Positions 30,684-39,193 are shown, counted from the stretch's first letter. The stretch is DNA of 64,000 bases from Palsa-461 sp036844945 (GCA_036844945.1 DAIUEV010000007.1:15656-79655), one strand, 5' to 3'. Numbers and translations are program-made. The notes: generated by a model from the letters alone, not told the origin.

Positions 30684-32786
30684 GTGAAGTCTCGCTCGGA
30701 GGGCCCGGAGTCGGGCACCGCCGAACCGACGGAGCAGCGGTCCCTGGGACAGCTCGCGGTGCGCGGCGGCGGCTACCTCGTCGGCCGGGAGGCCATCGGC
30801 ATGGTCATCCGGCTCGCCGGCGTGGTCCTCGTGGTGCGCGAGATCGGACCGGGTCCCTACGGGATCTACAGCGCGGCGGCGGCGTTCGGCGTGTTCGTCG
30901 CCACCCTCGCCCAGCTGGGCCTCGAGGTCTATCTGATCCGGATGCAGGGGGAGGTCGGGCCCCGGGAGTACAACCGTGCCTTCACGCTTCTGCTTGCATC
31001 TTCGGTGCTGGCCACCGTGGTGGCCGAAGGACTCACGTTCCTGCTCGGCGGCCTGATCCGGCCGGTCGGCGTGCTCCTTCCCCTCCGGGTGCTCTTGCTC
31101 GCGATCCCCGTCAACGTGCTGTGGGCACCGGCCCAGGCCGCGATCGAACGCGACTTCCGCTACCGGCTGATGGGGATGCTCGAGCTCGGAGGCGACGTGG
31201 TGCTCTACGCCACGGCGGTACCCCTCGCGTTCATGGGCGCGAAGGCATGGGCGCTCGTGGCCGGGTACTTCGCCTGGCAGACGTGGCTCTTCTTCGGGAG
31301 CCTCGCGACCTCGGGCCTCCGGCTGCGGTTGGACTGGTCGATCTCGGCAATGAAGGACATGACGAGGCACGGCGTCAGCTACTCGACGGCGCAATGGATC
31401 AGCCGGCTCGGCGACCTGGTGAACCCGCTCGTAGTGGGCTCGTTCTTCGGCGCCACCGGAGTCGGTTATGTCGCATTCGGAGCGCGACTCGTCGACACCA
31501 TCGGGTTCGCCAAACGGGGGGCCTACCGCCTCGGCATGGTCGCGATGTCCCGGGTGGCCGAGGGCGACGAACATCGGAAGCGGTACGCGATCGAGGAGGG
31601 CTCGCTCCTCCAGCTGCTCAGCCTGGCCGTCCCGTTCGCTTGCTTCGGGGTCGTGGCCCGTTGGTTGGTGCCGGTCGTATTCGGCCACGAATGGGTCCGC
31701 GCTCTGCCCGTCTACAGCCTGCTCGCGCTGGCCACTGTGCTCGGGGCGTCGGGCTTCATCCAGACGACGTTCCTCTACTCGCGCGGTCGCAACCTGACCG
31801 TCACCGGGGTGACCGCCATCCAGAGCGCGGCGCTCGCGGTCTCGGCGGTGTTCTTGGTGAAGCACTTCGGCATCGACGGCTACGGCGAGGCCTGGCTGAT
31901 CGCGCTGGTGGCGCTCGTCTACGCCGACCAGGTGGTGCGGAGGATGTTCCACTTCAGCTACTCCAAGATCCTGCCCTGGGCCGTCGTCCTCTGCCCGGCG
32001 GTCCTCTTCCCCTTGGTCCGGCTCCCGTGGGCGTTCCTGCTGCTCAGCCCACTGCTCCTGGTCTCGTTGGGCTCGATGCGGGCCGAGATGGGACGGATCC
32101 TCACGCTGATCCGGTCGTCGATGGCGAGGTGGTCGCCGGGCTCCAATGTGTCCGGCGAGCCGGACCCTCACCCCGGACCGCCGACGACTGCCATCGACCA
32201 GCCGGTCGCAACCACCCAGTCTCGGCCGGCGGTGTGGCCCACGCCGGAACCGCCGCCGCTCCCGGCAAGGGAACAGATCGACGCGCTGCTCTGCCTCGAT
32301 GAGCTGACCGGCCTCCCGACGCTGCCCGCCTTCGTCGCGCGCCTCAGCGAGGGCCTGGCCCGGATACGTACCCAGGTGGGCACGGTCGGAGTCATCCTCG
32401 TCGAGGTCTGTTTCGGGTCGCAGCCGAACGACGTCCGCACCGCTGGGCTCCTCACCGCCGCCCGCCGACTCAGCCAGTTCCTGCGGGACCGGGACTTCGT
32501 CGCTCGGATCGGCCCCTCGTTGTTCGCGGTGCTGATCGACCTCTCCTACGAGGTTGACCTGGGTCCCGTGTGGGAACGCACGGTCGAAGTGCTCTCGGCC
32601 CCCGTCGCACTGCCGCTGAGTGCGCTCGAGAGTCGGTCCTCGCTGGTCTCGGCGGCGACCGGAAGCGTCGTGCCGGCCGAGGAGCTCCTGCGCCGGGCGG
32701 CTGCCCAGCTGTCGGCAGGCGGTCGCGCCGACGGGCCGCCCAGGCTGCGGCTGGTCGACCAATCGATCGGGCAGGGGGGGCGATGA
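30684..32786 (+). CDS. Polysaccharide flippase fused to a degenerate GGDEF domain
   Basis: A 700-residue fusion. Residues ~25-480 form a Wzx/MATE-like oligosaccharide flippase with about 12-14 membrane helices (for example GREAIGMVIRLAGVVLVVREIG near the start). A proline-rich cytoplasmic linker follows. From about residue 532 a GGDEF-like domain starts LCLDELTGLPTLPAFVARL and contains RIGPSLFAVLIDL near residues 608-620 instead of GGDEF. That domain is closely similar to the one in the preceding gene, consistent with duplication. The GTG at 30684 has AGGAGG three bases upstream. Flippases move lipid-linked repeat units across the membrane, and the extra domain could gate this by binding a signal or partner. 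Confidence 0.85.
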   Translation: MKSRSEGPESGTAEPTEQRSLGQLAVRGGGYLVGREAIGMVIRLAGVVLVVREIGPGPYGIYSAAAAFGVFVATLAQLGLEVYLIRMQGEVGPREYNRAFTLLLASSVLATVVAEGLTFLLGGLIRPVGVLLPLRVLLLAIPVNVLWAPAQAAIERDFRYRLMGMLELGGDVVLYATAVPLAFMGAKAWALVAGYFAWQTWLFFGSLATSGLRLRLDWSISAMKDMTRHGVSYSTAQWISRLGDLVNPLVVGSFFGATGVGYVAFGARLVDTIGFAKRGAYRLGMVAMSRVAEGDEHRKRYAIEEGSLLQLLSLAVPFACFGVVARWLVPVVFGHEWVRALPVYSLLALATVLGASGFIQTTFLYSRGRNLTVTGVTAIQSAALAVSAVFLVKHFGIDGYGEAWLIALVALVYADQVVRRMFHFSYSKILPWAVVLCPAVLFPLVRLPWAFLLLSPLLLVSLGSMRAEMGRILTLIRSSMARWSPGSNVSGEPDPHPGPPTTAIDQPVATTQSRPAVWPTPEPPPLPAREQIDALLCLDELTGLPTLPAFVARLSEGLARIRTQVGTVGVILVEVCFGSQPNDVRTAGLLTAARRLSQFLRDRDFVARIGPSLFAVLIDLSYEVDLGPVWERTVEVLSAPVALPLSALESRSSLVSAATGSVVPAEELLRRAAAQLSAGGRADGPPRLRLVDQSIGQGGR

Positions 32787-32868
32787 ACGGCGTGCACGTC
32801 CTCGGCGTGTCGACCAGGGTCCGGGTCGCTGGGTGGTGCCGGCGCGCGCCGAGCGGGGGGTCGGCGGC

Positions 32869-33300
32869 GTGAGCACCGACGACCTCGCGGTAGGAGTCGA
32901 CCTGGTGGACATCGCGGAAGTCGCCCGATCGGTCAAACGATTCGGCGATCGATACCTCCGTCGGGTCTTCACCGAGCACGAGATCTCCTGCTGCAAGGGG
33001 CCACCGCAGGTGGCGGCGGCGGCCTTGGCCGCCCGGTTCGCCGCCAAGGAGGCCACGCTGAAGGTGCTGCGTCCCGACGACGCCCGCCCCGATTGGCGGT
33101 CGATCGAGGTGGTCCGCCTCCCCTCGGGAGCGTGCAAGCTGCGGCTCCGTGGGGCCGCCGCCCGCCTGGCCGTTGAGCGCGGCCTTGGGCCGTTCGTCCT
33201 GTCCATGACCCATGAGGCGGGCCTGGCCGCCGCCGTCGTGGTCAGCGGGTCCGCCATCGACGCCGAGCCACCGCCGACAATGGAGGGGCTCGACCCATGA
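32869..33300 (+). CDS. acpS: AcpS-type holo-acyl-carrier-protein synthase
   Basis: A 143-residue phosphopantetheinyl transferase of the small AcpS class. The magnesium-binding Asp11 lies in AVGVDLVDI and the catalytic Glu61 in ARFAAKEATLKVL, both hallmarks of AcpS. GTG 32869 was chosen because the GVDLVDI strand begins only 9 residues later. Its stop overlaps the ATG of the next gene, which encodes a carrier protein, so this enzyme is very likely the dedicated activator of that protein. AcpS enzymes also serve fatty acid synthesis, and I cannot exclude that this is the only copy in the genome. An 82-base gap separates it from the flippase gene. Confidence 0.9.
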   Translation: MSTDDLAVGVDLVDIAEVARSVKRFGDRYLRRVFTEHEISCCKGPPQVAAAALAARFAAKEATLKVLRPDDARPDWRSIEVVRLPSGACKLRLRGAAARLAVERGLGPFVLSMTHEAGLAAAVVVSGSAIDAEPPPTMEGLDP

Positions 33301-33587
33301 CGGACCTCAGCGAACAGACGACCCTGCGCCGGCGGATCCGTCAGGTGGTCGCCGACCAGGCCCACCTGGCCGTGGACCCGGGAGCGCTCGATGACCTCAC
33401 CGATCTGTTCGAAGCCGGTATGACGTCGCACGCGAGCGTCAACCTGATGCTCGGCCTCGAGGAGGAGTTCGACATCGAGTTTCCCGAGTCCATGCTGCGA
33501 AAGTCCACGTTCTCCTCGGTCTCGACCATCGAGACGGCCATCGCCGAGCTGCTCGGTGAAGTGGGTAGTGACCGTGACGATGCTTGA
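33297..33587 (+). CDS. Carrier protein for an amino acid:[carrier protein] ligase
   Basis: A 96-residue acyl-carrier-type protein with four predicted helices. The attachment site is Ser44 in DLFEAGMTSHASVNLM, where TSH replaces the usual DSL. This variant is what I recall for carriers acylated by aaRS-like ligases. The segment LGLEEEFDIEFPE matches helix III of such proteins. The ATG overlaps the AcpS stop (ATGA) and its own stop lies inside the next ligase gene, so all three are translationally coupled. It probably carries an amino acid as a thioester on phosphopantetheine. Confidence 0.9.
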   Translation: MTDLSEQTTLRRRIRQVVADQAHLAVDPGALDDLTDLFEAGMTSHASVNLMLGLEEEFDIEFPESMLRKSTFSSVSTIETAIAELLGEVGSDRDDA

Positions 33588-34482
33588 CCGTTCGACCGAC
33601 CTCCGGGATCAGCTGCTTGCCGGCGGTCTGCTCTTCGCGACCGGAGTGGACGGCCTGTACGGACGCTCGGCGGTGTTCCAGGACCTGGTCGACTCGGTCG
33701 ACCGGCTGGTCGCCCTCTGGGGCACCCGACTGGGCGCCACCACCGTGCACCTCCCACCGCTCCTCGCCCGCTCGACGTTCGACGCGACCGGCTACCTCCA
33801 ATCGTTCCCCGACCTCGTCGGGGCCGTACAGATCTTCGACGGCGACGACAGCGACCACGCCGAGCTCATCCGGCGCGCCTCCGCCGGTGAGGATTGGTCG
33901 GCCCTGCTCCGACCGAGCGAGGTGGTCCTGGCGCCGGCCTGCTGTCACGGGCTGTACCCGATGCTGACCGGCCGAGTGCCCGATGGGGGCGGCTTCTACG
34001 ACGTGCGCAGCTTCTGCTTCCGCCACGAGCCGAGCACCGACCCGATGCGCATGCAGGCTTTCCACCAGCACGACATCGTCTGTGTCGGCGATCCCGGCGC
34101 GGTCGAGCGGTTCCGCGACGAGGGGCTCGACGAGGGCCGGGCGATGCTCGGTCGGCTGGGACTCGACCTCGAGATCGTCCCGGCCAACGACCCGTTCTTC
34201 GGGCGGCTCGGGGCGGTGCTCGCCGCCGGCCAGCGCGACGAGGGGCTCAAGCTCGAGGGCGTGGCCCATGTCCACGAAGACGGGCCGCCAAGCGCGCTCA
34301 TGTCGGGCAACTGTCACCGGGACCACTTTGGCCAGGCGTTTTCGATCGAGACCGCCTCGGGCACGGTGGCCCACAGCGCATGCGTCGGATTCGGCGCCGA
34401 CCGCGTCGCGATCGCGCTCCTGGCTGCCCACGGCCTCGATCCGGGTTCCTGGCCCGGCGCTGTCTTGTCGGAGCTCCGATGA
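33580..34482 (+). CDS. Amino acid:[carrier protein] ligase, class II aaRS-like
   Basis: A 300-residue homologue of the catalytic core of atypical seryl-tRNA synthetases, lacking any tRNA-binding domain. Known relatives adenylate glycine or alanine and load it onto a carrier protein. Class II motif 2 is visible as SFCFRHE (with Arg148 and Glu150), followed by MRMQAFHQHDIV, and motif 3 as GFGADRVAIAL. Probable zinc ligands are Cys121 or Cys122 (ACCHGLY), Asp165 where the family usually has Glu, and Cys268 just before motif 3. ATG 33580 overlaps the carrier protein stop. The amino acid used cannot be read from sequence. Confidence 0.88.
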   Translation: MLDRSTDLRDQLLAGGLLFATGVDGLYGRSAVFQDLVDSVDRLVALWGTRLGATTVHLPPLLARSTFDATGYLQSFPDLVGAVQIFDGDDSDHAELIRRASAGEDWSALLRPSEVVLAPACCHGLYPMLTGRVPDGGGFYDVRSFCFRHEPSTDPMRMQAFHQHDIVCVGDPGAVERFRDEGLDEGRAMLGRLGLDLEIVPANDPFFGRLGAVLAAGQRDEGLKLEGVAHVHEDGPPSALMSGNCHRDHFGQAFSIETASGTVAHSACVGFGADRVAIALLAAHGLDPGSWPGAVLSELR

Positions 34483-36179
34483 GTGTGACCCCCACCTGGT
34501 TCGGCCCCGAGGCGAGGCCCCTGTTCGGGTGGTTGCACGTTCCCGACGGCGGGCGGGCCCGGGGCGCGGTGGTGCTCTGCCCCCCGATCGCCCGTGAGCT
34601 TGCCGCGACCCACGGCACCTACCAGTTCCTGGCCGAGGCGCTCGCCGATGCCGGACTCCTCGCGATCCGCTTCGACTACGACGGGACGGGCGACTCCTCC
34701 GGGGCCCTCACGGACCCAGGTCGGGTCGCGGCCTGGCTGGAGAGCATCGAGGCTGCCGTCGCACTCGCCCGGGCCAGCTTCAGCGGTCCGGTGTCCCTGC
34801 TCGGCATGCGGGTGGGCGCCCTCCTCGCCGCGGTGGCCGCCGCCCGGGTCGGGTCGATCGATGCGCTGGTGCTCTGGGACCCGGTACCCGGTCGAGCCTT
34901 CCTCCGATCCGAGGGGGCGCTCCGCCGCCTCAACTTCGAGGACGCGGTGGTGGACAACGGCGGTATCGAACTTCCCGGGTTCGTCCTCGATCGGGCGACC
35001 GTCACCGATCTCGGCGCCCTCGGTGTGTCGGCCGGCGGCCGGCGGCCCTCGCGGACCCTGTTCCTCACCCGACCCCGCCAGAGGCCCCTGGCCGAGCTCG
35101 CCGAGGCGCTCGATTCGTCCGCCGAGCAGGCCGAGGCGCAAGGCCAGGAGCTGCTGCTCGAGGTCGATCCCAGCCGACGCCAGGTGCCGACCGCGACCAT
35201 CTCTCGGATCGTCGAGTGGCTCGCCGCGGCGGTCCCGGACACGGCGGCACCGGTGACTCTCCGCTCACGGACCACCGCGACGCTCCCCTCCCCCGACGGG
35301 GACCTCATCGAGCGGGTTGTGTGGCTGGGGCCACACCGGATGTTCGGGATCTCGGCAGAGCCGGAACACCTCTCGTCCGCACCCACCGTCCTCATGCTCA
35401 ACGCCGGAGCCGAATGGCACGTGGGCCCGAACCGGTTGTGGGTCGAGCTCTCCCGCCAGTGGGCCGCCGCGGGGTTCCGGTGCGTACGCTTCGACGAGAC
35501 CGGCCTCGGCGACACCCCGCCTCGCCCGGGGCTGGAAGCCCAGGTCGTTCGCGCCCCCGAGGCGATGGACGACGTCGGCGACGCGGCCGAGGCGCTCGAG
35601 CCCGACCCGACCAACGTCGTGCTGCTCGGTCTGTGCTCCGGCGGCTACCAGGCGCTCGAGAATGCGCTCCTCCGCCCGGTCCGAGCCGTCTACGCGATCA
35701 ACCCGGGGTTGCACTTCACCCCGCCCGAGATGACGTATGGGCCGATGGATGCCCGGCGGAGGATCTGCTGGCCGGTGCCTGGCCTGGCCATCACCTATCG
35801 GTGGTCGCTCCTCACCCGCGCAGGACGTCGGCTGCGCGAGGCGATCCGGACCCTCTGGATCGCCTCGTTGCGACGCCGCCTGATCGGGGGCTTCTGGGTA
35901 CTGCGGCACCTCTTCAACGCGGACAGCTCGAGGACGGCCTCGAGCTGGCTCGACGAGCTGCGCGCCGAAGGCGTCGAGGTGCTGGTGGTGTGCGGTGAGG
36001 ACGAAGCCCGACCGTTCGGCGACGCCGCCCGCGGCTCGACGGTCGGCGACACCATCCGGGTCGAAGTGGTCCCGGGGCTCGATCACGCGCTGACGTCGGC
36101 TGTGGGGCGCGACGAGGTCGTCCACCGGCTGACGGAACATCTGGTCGGACACTTCGCGCGCCCGCGCCAGCTGCTCTGA
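34479..36179 (+). CDS. Two-domain alpha/beta hydrolase, probable acyl or aminoacyl transferase/thioesterase
   Basis: A 566-residue protein built of two alpha/beta-hydrolase domains. The N-terminal one has IRFDYDGTGDSSG and, where a GxSxG nucleophile is expected, LLGMRVGALLA, so its serine seems lost. The C-terminal domain has VRFDETGLGDTPP and LLGLCSGGYQAL, with a GLCSGG elbow whose Cys (or Ser) could be the nucleophile, plus GLDHAL near the end for the catalytic His. The layout recalls exosortase/EPS-associated hydrolases. It overlaps the ligase stop (ATGA). Its inferred role is to take the amino acid off the carrier, by transfer or hydrolysis. The direct substrate is unknown. Confidence 0.8.
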   Translation: MSVTPTWFGPEARPLFGWLHVPDGGRARGAVVLCPPIARELAATHGTYQFLAEALADAGLLAIRFDYDGTGDSSGALTDPGRVAAWLESIEAAVALARASFSGPVSLLGMRVGALLAAVAAARVGSIDALVLWDPVPGRAFLRSEGALRRLNFEDAVVDNGGIELPGFVLDRATVTDLGALGVSAGGRRPSRTLFLTRPRQRPLAELAEALDSSAEQAEAQGQELLLEVDPSRRQVPTATISRIVEWLAAAVPDTAAPVTLRSRTTATLPSPDGDLIERVVWLGPHRMFGISAEPEHLSSAPTVLMLNAGAEWHVGPNRLWVELSRQWAAAGFRCVRFDETGLGDTPPRPGLEAQVVRAPEAMDDVGDAAEALEPDPTNVVLLGLCSGGYQALENALLRPVRAVYAINPGLHFTPPEMTYGPMDARRRICWPVPGLAITYRWSLLTRAGRRLREAIRTLWIASLRRRLIGGFWVLRHLFNADSSRTASSWLDELRAEGVEVLVVCGEDEARPFGDAARGSTVGDTIRVEVVPGLDHALTSAVGRDEVVHRLTEHLVGHFARPRQLL

Positions 36180-36217
36180 GGGGAAGCTCCCCGCGCAGTC
36201 AACCCTTCCTCGGAAGG
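36180..36217. terminator. Two hairpins between convergent genes
   Basis: GGGGA-AGC-TCCCC (36180-36192) and CCTTCC-TC-GGAAGG (36204-36217) can each form a short stem directly after the hydrolase stop and before the mgtA stop. Tails are not U-rich. They may terminate transcription from both sides. Confidence 0.35.
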
Positions 36218-36230
36218 CACCGTTTCGACG

Positions 36231-38933
36231 CTAGGCAGCTCTGCTGGAGCTTCGTTCGTCTTCGTTCTCAAAGCGTATGAAACGTGACGCCCGGCGGCGG
36301 ACGCGCCGCTCCAGCCGTTCGTCGTGGGTGGAGGCAGGTCGGGGAGTTCGGGCATGGGGGGCGCGGTAGAAACGGGTCTTGGCCAGTTCGACGAGCAGCA
36401 GATAGACGAGCACCATCCCGAACAGAATCAGGAAGAACCTTGTCGGCAACGGGCTGAAACCGAGCAGGTGCGCGACGCCCGTGTAGGGCAGGACCGCGCC
36501 GACCAAGGCCGCCCCGGTCGGGACCAGAAGCATCGGCACGCTGGGCCGGCTCTTGAGAAACGGCACCCGCCTCGTACGGATCACGTAGATGACGAGCGTC
36601 TGGGTGGCGATCGACTCCACGAACCAGCCGGTTCTGAACTCGGTGTGGCCGGCGTGGAGCAAAGAAAGCATCACCCAGAACGTAAGGAAGTCGAAGATCG
36701 AGCTCACCGGGCCGAAGACGGACATGAAGCGTCGAATGAACTTCATGTCCCACGCGGCCGGCCGAGCCAAGGCCTCAGGGTCCACTCGGTCGGTCGGGAT
36801 CACCAACTGGCCGGTGTTGTAGAGCAGGTTGTTGAGGAGAATTTGGGTTGGCAGCATCGGCAGGAACGAAAGAAATGCCGAGGCCCCGGCGGCACTGAAC
36901 ATATTGCCGAAGTTCGAAGAAGTGGACATCAAGACGTACTTCATCGTGTTGGCAAAGATGCGGCGGCCCTCCATGACTCCTTCCGCCAGCACGCCGAGGT
37001 CCTTCTCGAGCAGCACCACATCGGCCGCGTCCTTGGCCACGTCGGTTCCCGAATCCACTGATATCCCGACGTCGGCATGGTGCAGCGCGACCGCATCGTT
37101 CACCCCGTCCCCGAGGAACGCCACATCCCTTCCGGTGCGTCGGGCGACCTTGATGATCCTCGACTTCTGCTCGGGGCCGATCCGAGCGAACACCGTCGTG
37201 GTCGGGATCACAGCCTCGAGCTGGTCGTCGTCGAGCGACTCGAGCTCGCCACCACTGAGTACCCCCGCGCAGTCGACCCCGATGTCCGAGCACACCTTGG
37301 CCGCCACCAAGCCGTTGTCCCCGGTGATGATCTTCACCTCCACACCCAACCGTTGGAGCTGGACGATGGAGGCGCCCGCGTCGGCCTTCGGGCGGTCGGC
37401 GAAGGTCAGGAACCCGACCAACGCCAAACCCTGTTCATCCTCGGCCGTCAGCCCTTCCAGACCCTGGGCCGGGCGTGTCGCCACGGCCACCACCCGGGCA
37501 CCTTCAGCGAACAACGCGTCCAACGCCGGCCGAGCCCCGTCGGGGACGGTCGCGCAGCGGTCGAGCACGACTTCGGGTGCACCCTTGGTGATCAAGGATG
37601 GTCTTCCGTCGGGGTCCATGACCAGAACCGAACCAAGCTGCCGCTCGTGGTCAAAGGGAAGGACTGCCATTCGCTGATAGGCAGCGGCCGTCGCGGCGAC
37701 CTCGCCTCCGGCATCGGCGCCGGGTGCGGACCACAGGGCTTGGTCCAACGCATTTCCCCCGACCGGCCCGTCCGGAGTGACCGTCGCTTCGTTGCACACC
37801 AGCCCGAGCAGCAGTGCACGATCACTCTTCTGCCCCTCGGCGTCCAGACCCCTCTGAAAGGTGATCGCCCCTTCGGTGAGGGTGCCGGTCTTGTCCGTGA
37901 AAAGTATCTCGATATTGCCGAGGTCTTCGATGGCCACTAGCCGTTTGACCAGCACCTTCTTCGCGGCGAGAGCGCGCGAGCCGGACGACAGGCTCACCGT
38001 CACGATGGCCGGCATCATCTCGGGGGCGATGCCGACGGCAATGGCCAGCGAGAAGAGCAATGCTTCAATGAGAGGTCTCGACAGTGCCACGTTGACGATG
38101 AAGATGAACGCCGTCAGGATGGCCGCCACCTCGAACAAGAAGCGCGAGAAGCGCGACAGGCCGACCTCGAAAGCCGTCCGCCCCTGCTTCTCGGCCAAGC
38201 CCGCCGCGATCTGCCCGAAGGCAGTGCTGGATCCCGTCCGGATCACCACGCCGACGGCAGACCCCTCGTGGACGATTGTCCCCATGAAGGCGCATCCCGG
38301 GTGATCAAGCGCCTGGCGGTCTGTAACGAGTTCCACCGACTTGGCCACCGGCATCGACTCTCCGGTCAGCACTCCTTCATCGCATTCGAGCTCATCGACC
38401 TTCATCAAGCGGAGGTCGGCCGGAACGAGAGCGCCAATACGCAGTAACACCACGTCACCGGGCACCAGGCTGGTCACCGGGACCCGGCTGACTCGACCGT
38501 CCCTGCGAACCTCGGCCTCGTGCCGGATCTTGCCACGAAGGGAGGCCATCGCCACCTCCGCTCGATACTCGTTGAAGAACCCCAGACCGACGCTGAGGAC
38601 AACGATGGCCGCGATAATGACTGCATTGCTGCCGCCGCCGGTCAGTCCTGAAACGAGCGCAGCCCCGAGCAGAAGAATCAAAATCGGGTTTCGAATCTGA
38701 CGGAAGAGGACGGCCGTGGCATGTACCCGACGTGTACTGAGCGCGTTTGGCCCGAACCGTTGAAGCCGCTCCGCTGCATCGACGGAGGAAAGCCCATCAG
38801 GGCCACTCGCCATACGCGCGAAGACGTCGTCGGGCGAAAGACCCGCGGCCTCGTCCAGGTCCAACTCCTCGGACGACACGAGCGCCGCCTCGGCCGCGTG
38901 TGCCTCCTTGCCATTGGGACTCGATACCGGCAC
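36231..38933 (-). CDS. mgtA: MgtA-type magnesium-importing P-type ATPase
   Basis: A 900-residue P3B-type ATPase importing Mg2+. It has the actuator motif LTGES, the phosphorylation site LFTDKTGTLTEG, a nucleotide domain with TKGAPE, the hinge FLGDGVNDAVALHHADVGISVDSG and about ten membrane helices. The segments MSTSSNFGNMFS and LLNNLLYNTGQLVIPTDRVD are diagnostic of MgtA/MgtB rather than calcium pumps. The N-terminal tail is hydrophilic and the C-terminal tail Arg-rich. GTG 38933 is used, with GGAG about 8 bases upstream; later starts are possible. I found no clear Mg2+ riboswitch in the 260 bases upstream. It converges with the EPS/aminoacyl operon. Confidence 0.93.
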   Translation of the reverse strand: MPVSSPNGKEAHAAEAALVSSEELDLDEAAGLSPDDVFARMASGPDGLSSVDAAERLQRFGPNALSTRRVHATAVLFRQIRNPILILLLGAALVSGLTGGGSNAVIIAAIVVLSVGLGFFNEYRAEVAMASLRGKIRHEAEVRRDGRVSRVPVTSLVPGDVVLLRIGALVPADLRLMKVDELECDEGVLTGESMPVAKSVELVTDRQALDHPGCAFMGTIVHEGSAVGVVIRTGSSTAFGQIAAGLAEKQGRTAFEVGLSRFSRFLFEVAAILTAFIFIVNVALSRPLIEALLFSLAIAVGIAPEMMPAIVTVSLSSGSRALAAKKVLVKRLVAIEDLGNIEILFTDKTGTLTEGAITFQRGLDAEGQKSDRALLLGLVCNEATVTPDGPVGGNALDQALWSAPGADAGGEVAATAAAYQRMAVLPFDHERQLGSVLVMDPDGRPSLITKGAPEVVLDRCATVPDGARPALDALFAEGARVVAVATRPAQGLEGLTAEDEQGLALVGFLTFADRPKADAGASIVQLQRLGVEVKIITGDNGLVAAKVCSDIGVDCAGVLSGGELESLDDDQLEAVIPTTTVFARIGPEQKSRIIKVARRTGRDVAFLGDGVNDAVALHHADVGISVDSGTDVAKDAADVVLLEKDLGVLAEGVMEGRRIFANTMKYVLMSTSSNFGNMFSAAGASAFLSFLPMLPTQILLNNLLYNTGQLVIPTDRVDPEALARPAAWDMKFIRRFMSVFGPVSSIFDFLTFWVMLSLLHAGHTEFRTGWFVESIATQTLVIYVIRTRRVPFLKSRPSVPMLLVPTGAALVGAVLPYTGVAHLLGFSPLPTRFFLILFGMVLVYLLLVELAKTRFYRAPHARTPRPASTHDERLERRVRRRASRFIRFENEDERSSSRAA

Positions 38934-39091
38934 GACGTGCTCCGACAGCCCTACAACGTTCCGTGTGGCAACACCGACCCGCGCACAGCGCGCCAGCCAC
39001 GAAGTGGAATCGGATCCGGGGAACCTCCCGTTTCGCCGATACCGAAGTTGAGGGTCACCCGATGAGCCTGGGATCCGAGGACGTTACGACA

Positions 39092-39107
39092 GGGCATCAC
39101 GATGCCC
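39092..39107. promoter_or_regulatory. Inverted repeat upstream of mgtA
   Basis: GGGCATC-AC-GATGCCC is a perfect 7-bp inverted repeat in the 260-base interval between the histidine kinase and mgtA. It could be a regulator site for mgtA or a weak terminator after the kinase. The rest of the interval shows nothing recognisable. Confidence 0.35.
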
Positions 39108-39193
39108 GTCCCTCGGGGAGTGGTCGTCCAGTGGGAGGGGGTCAGCGTCCAAGCGTCGGCAATCCGAGGAACAGCGCCACCGACCAACGACGC

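Noticed and set aside
32783..32872. Short frame between the flippase and AcpS genes
   Set aside because: Overlaps the flippase stop but the product (MNGVHVLGVSTRVRV...) matches nothing and is interrupted by the AcpS start.
30438..33431. Very long minus-strand open frame (997 codons) antisense to the flippase and AcpS genes
   Set aside because: GC-rich antisense shadow: low-complexity Arg/Gly/His-rich product, no domains, and the opposite strand encodes clear proteins.
38934..39193. Mg2+ riboswitch upstream of mgtA
   Set aside because: I looked for M-box or ykkC-like stems; only a 7-bp inverted repeat is present, without conserved loops.
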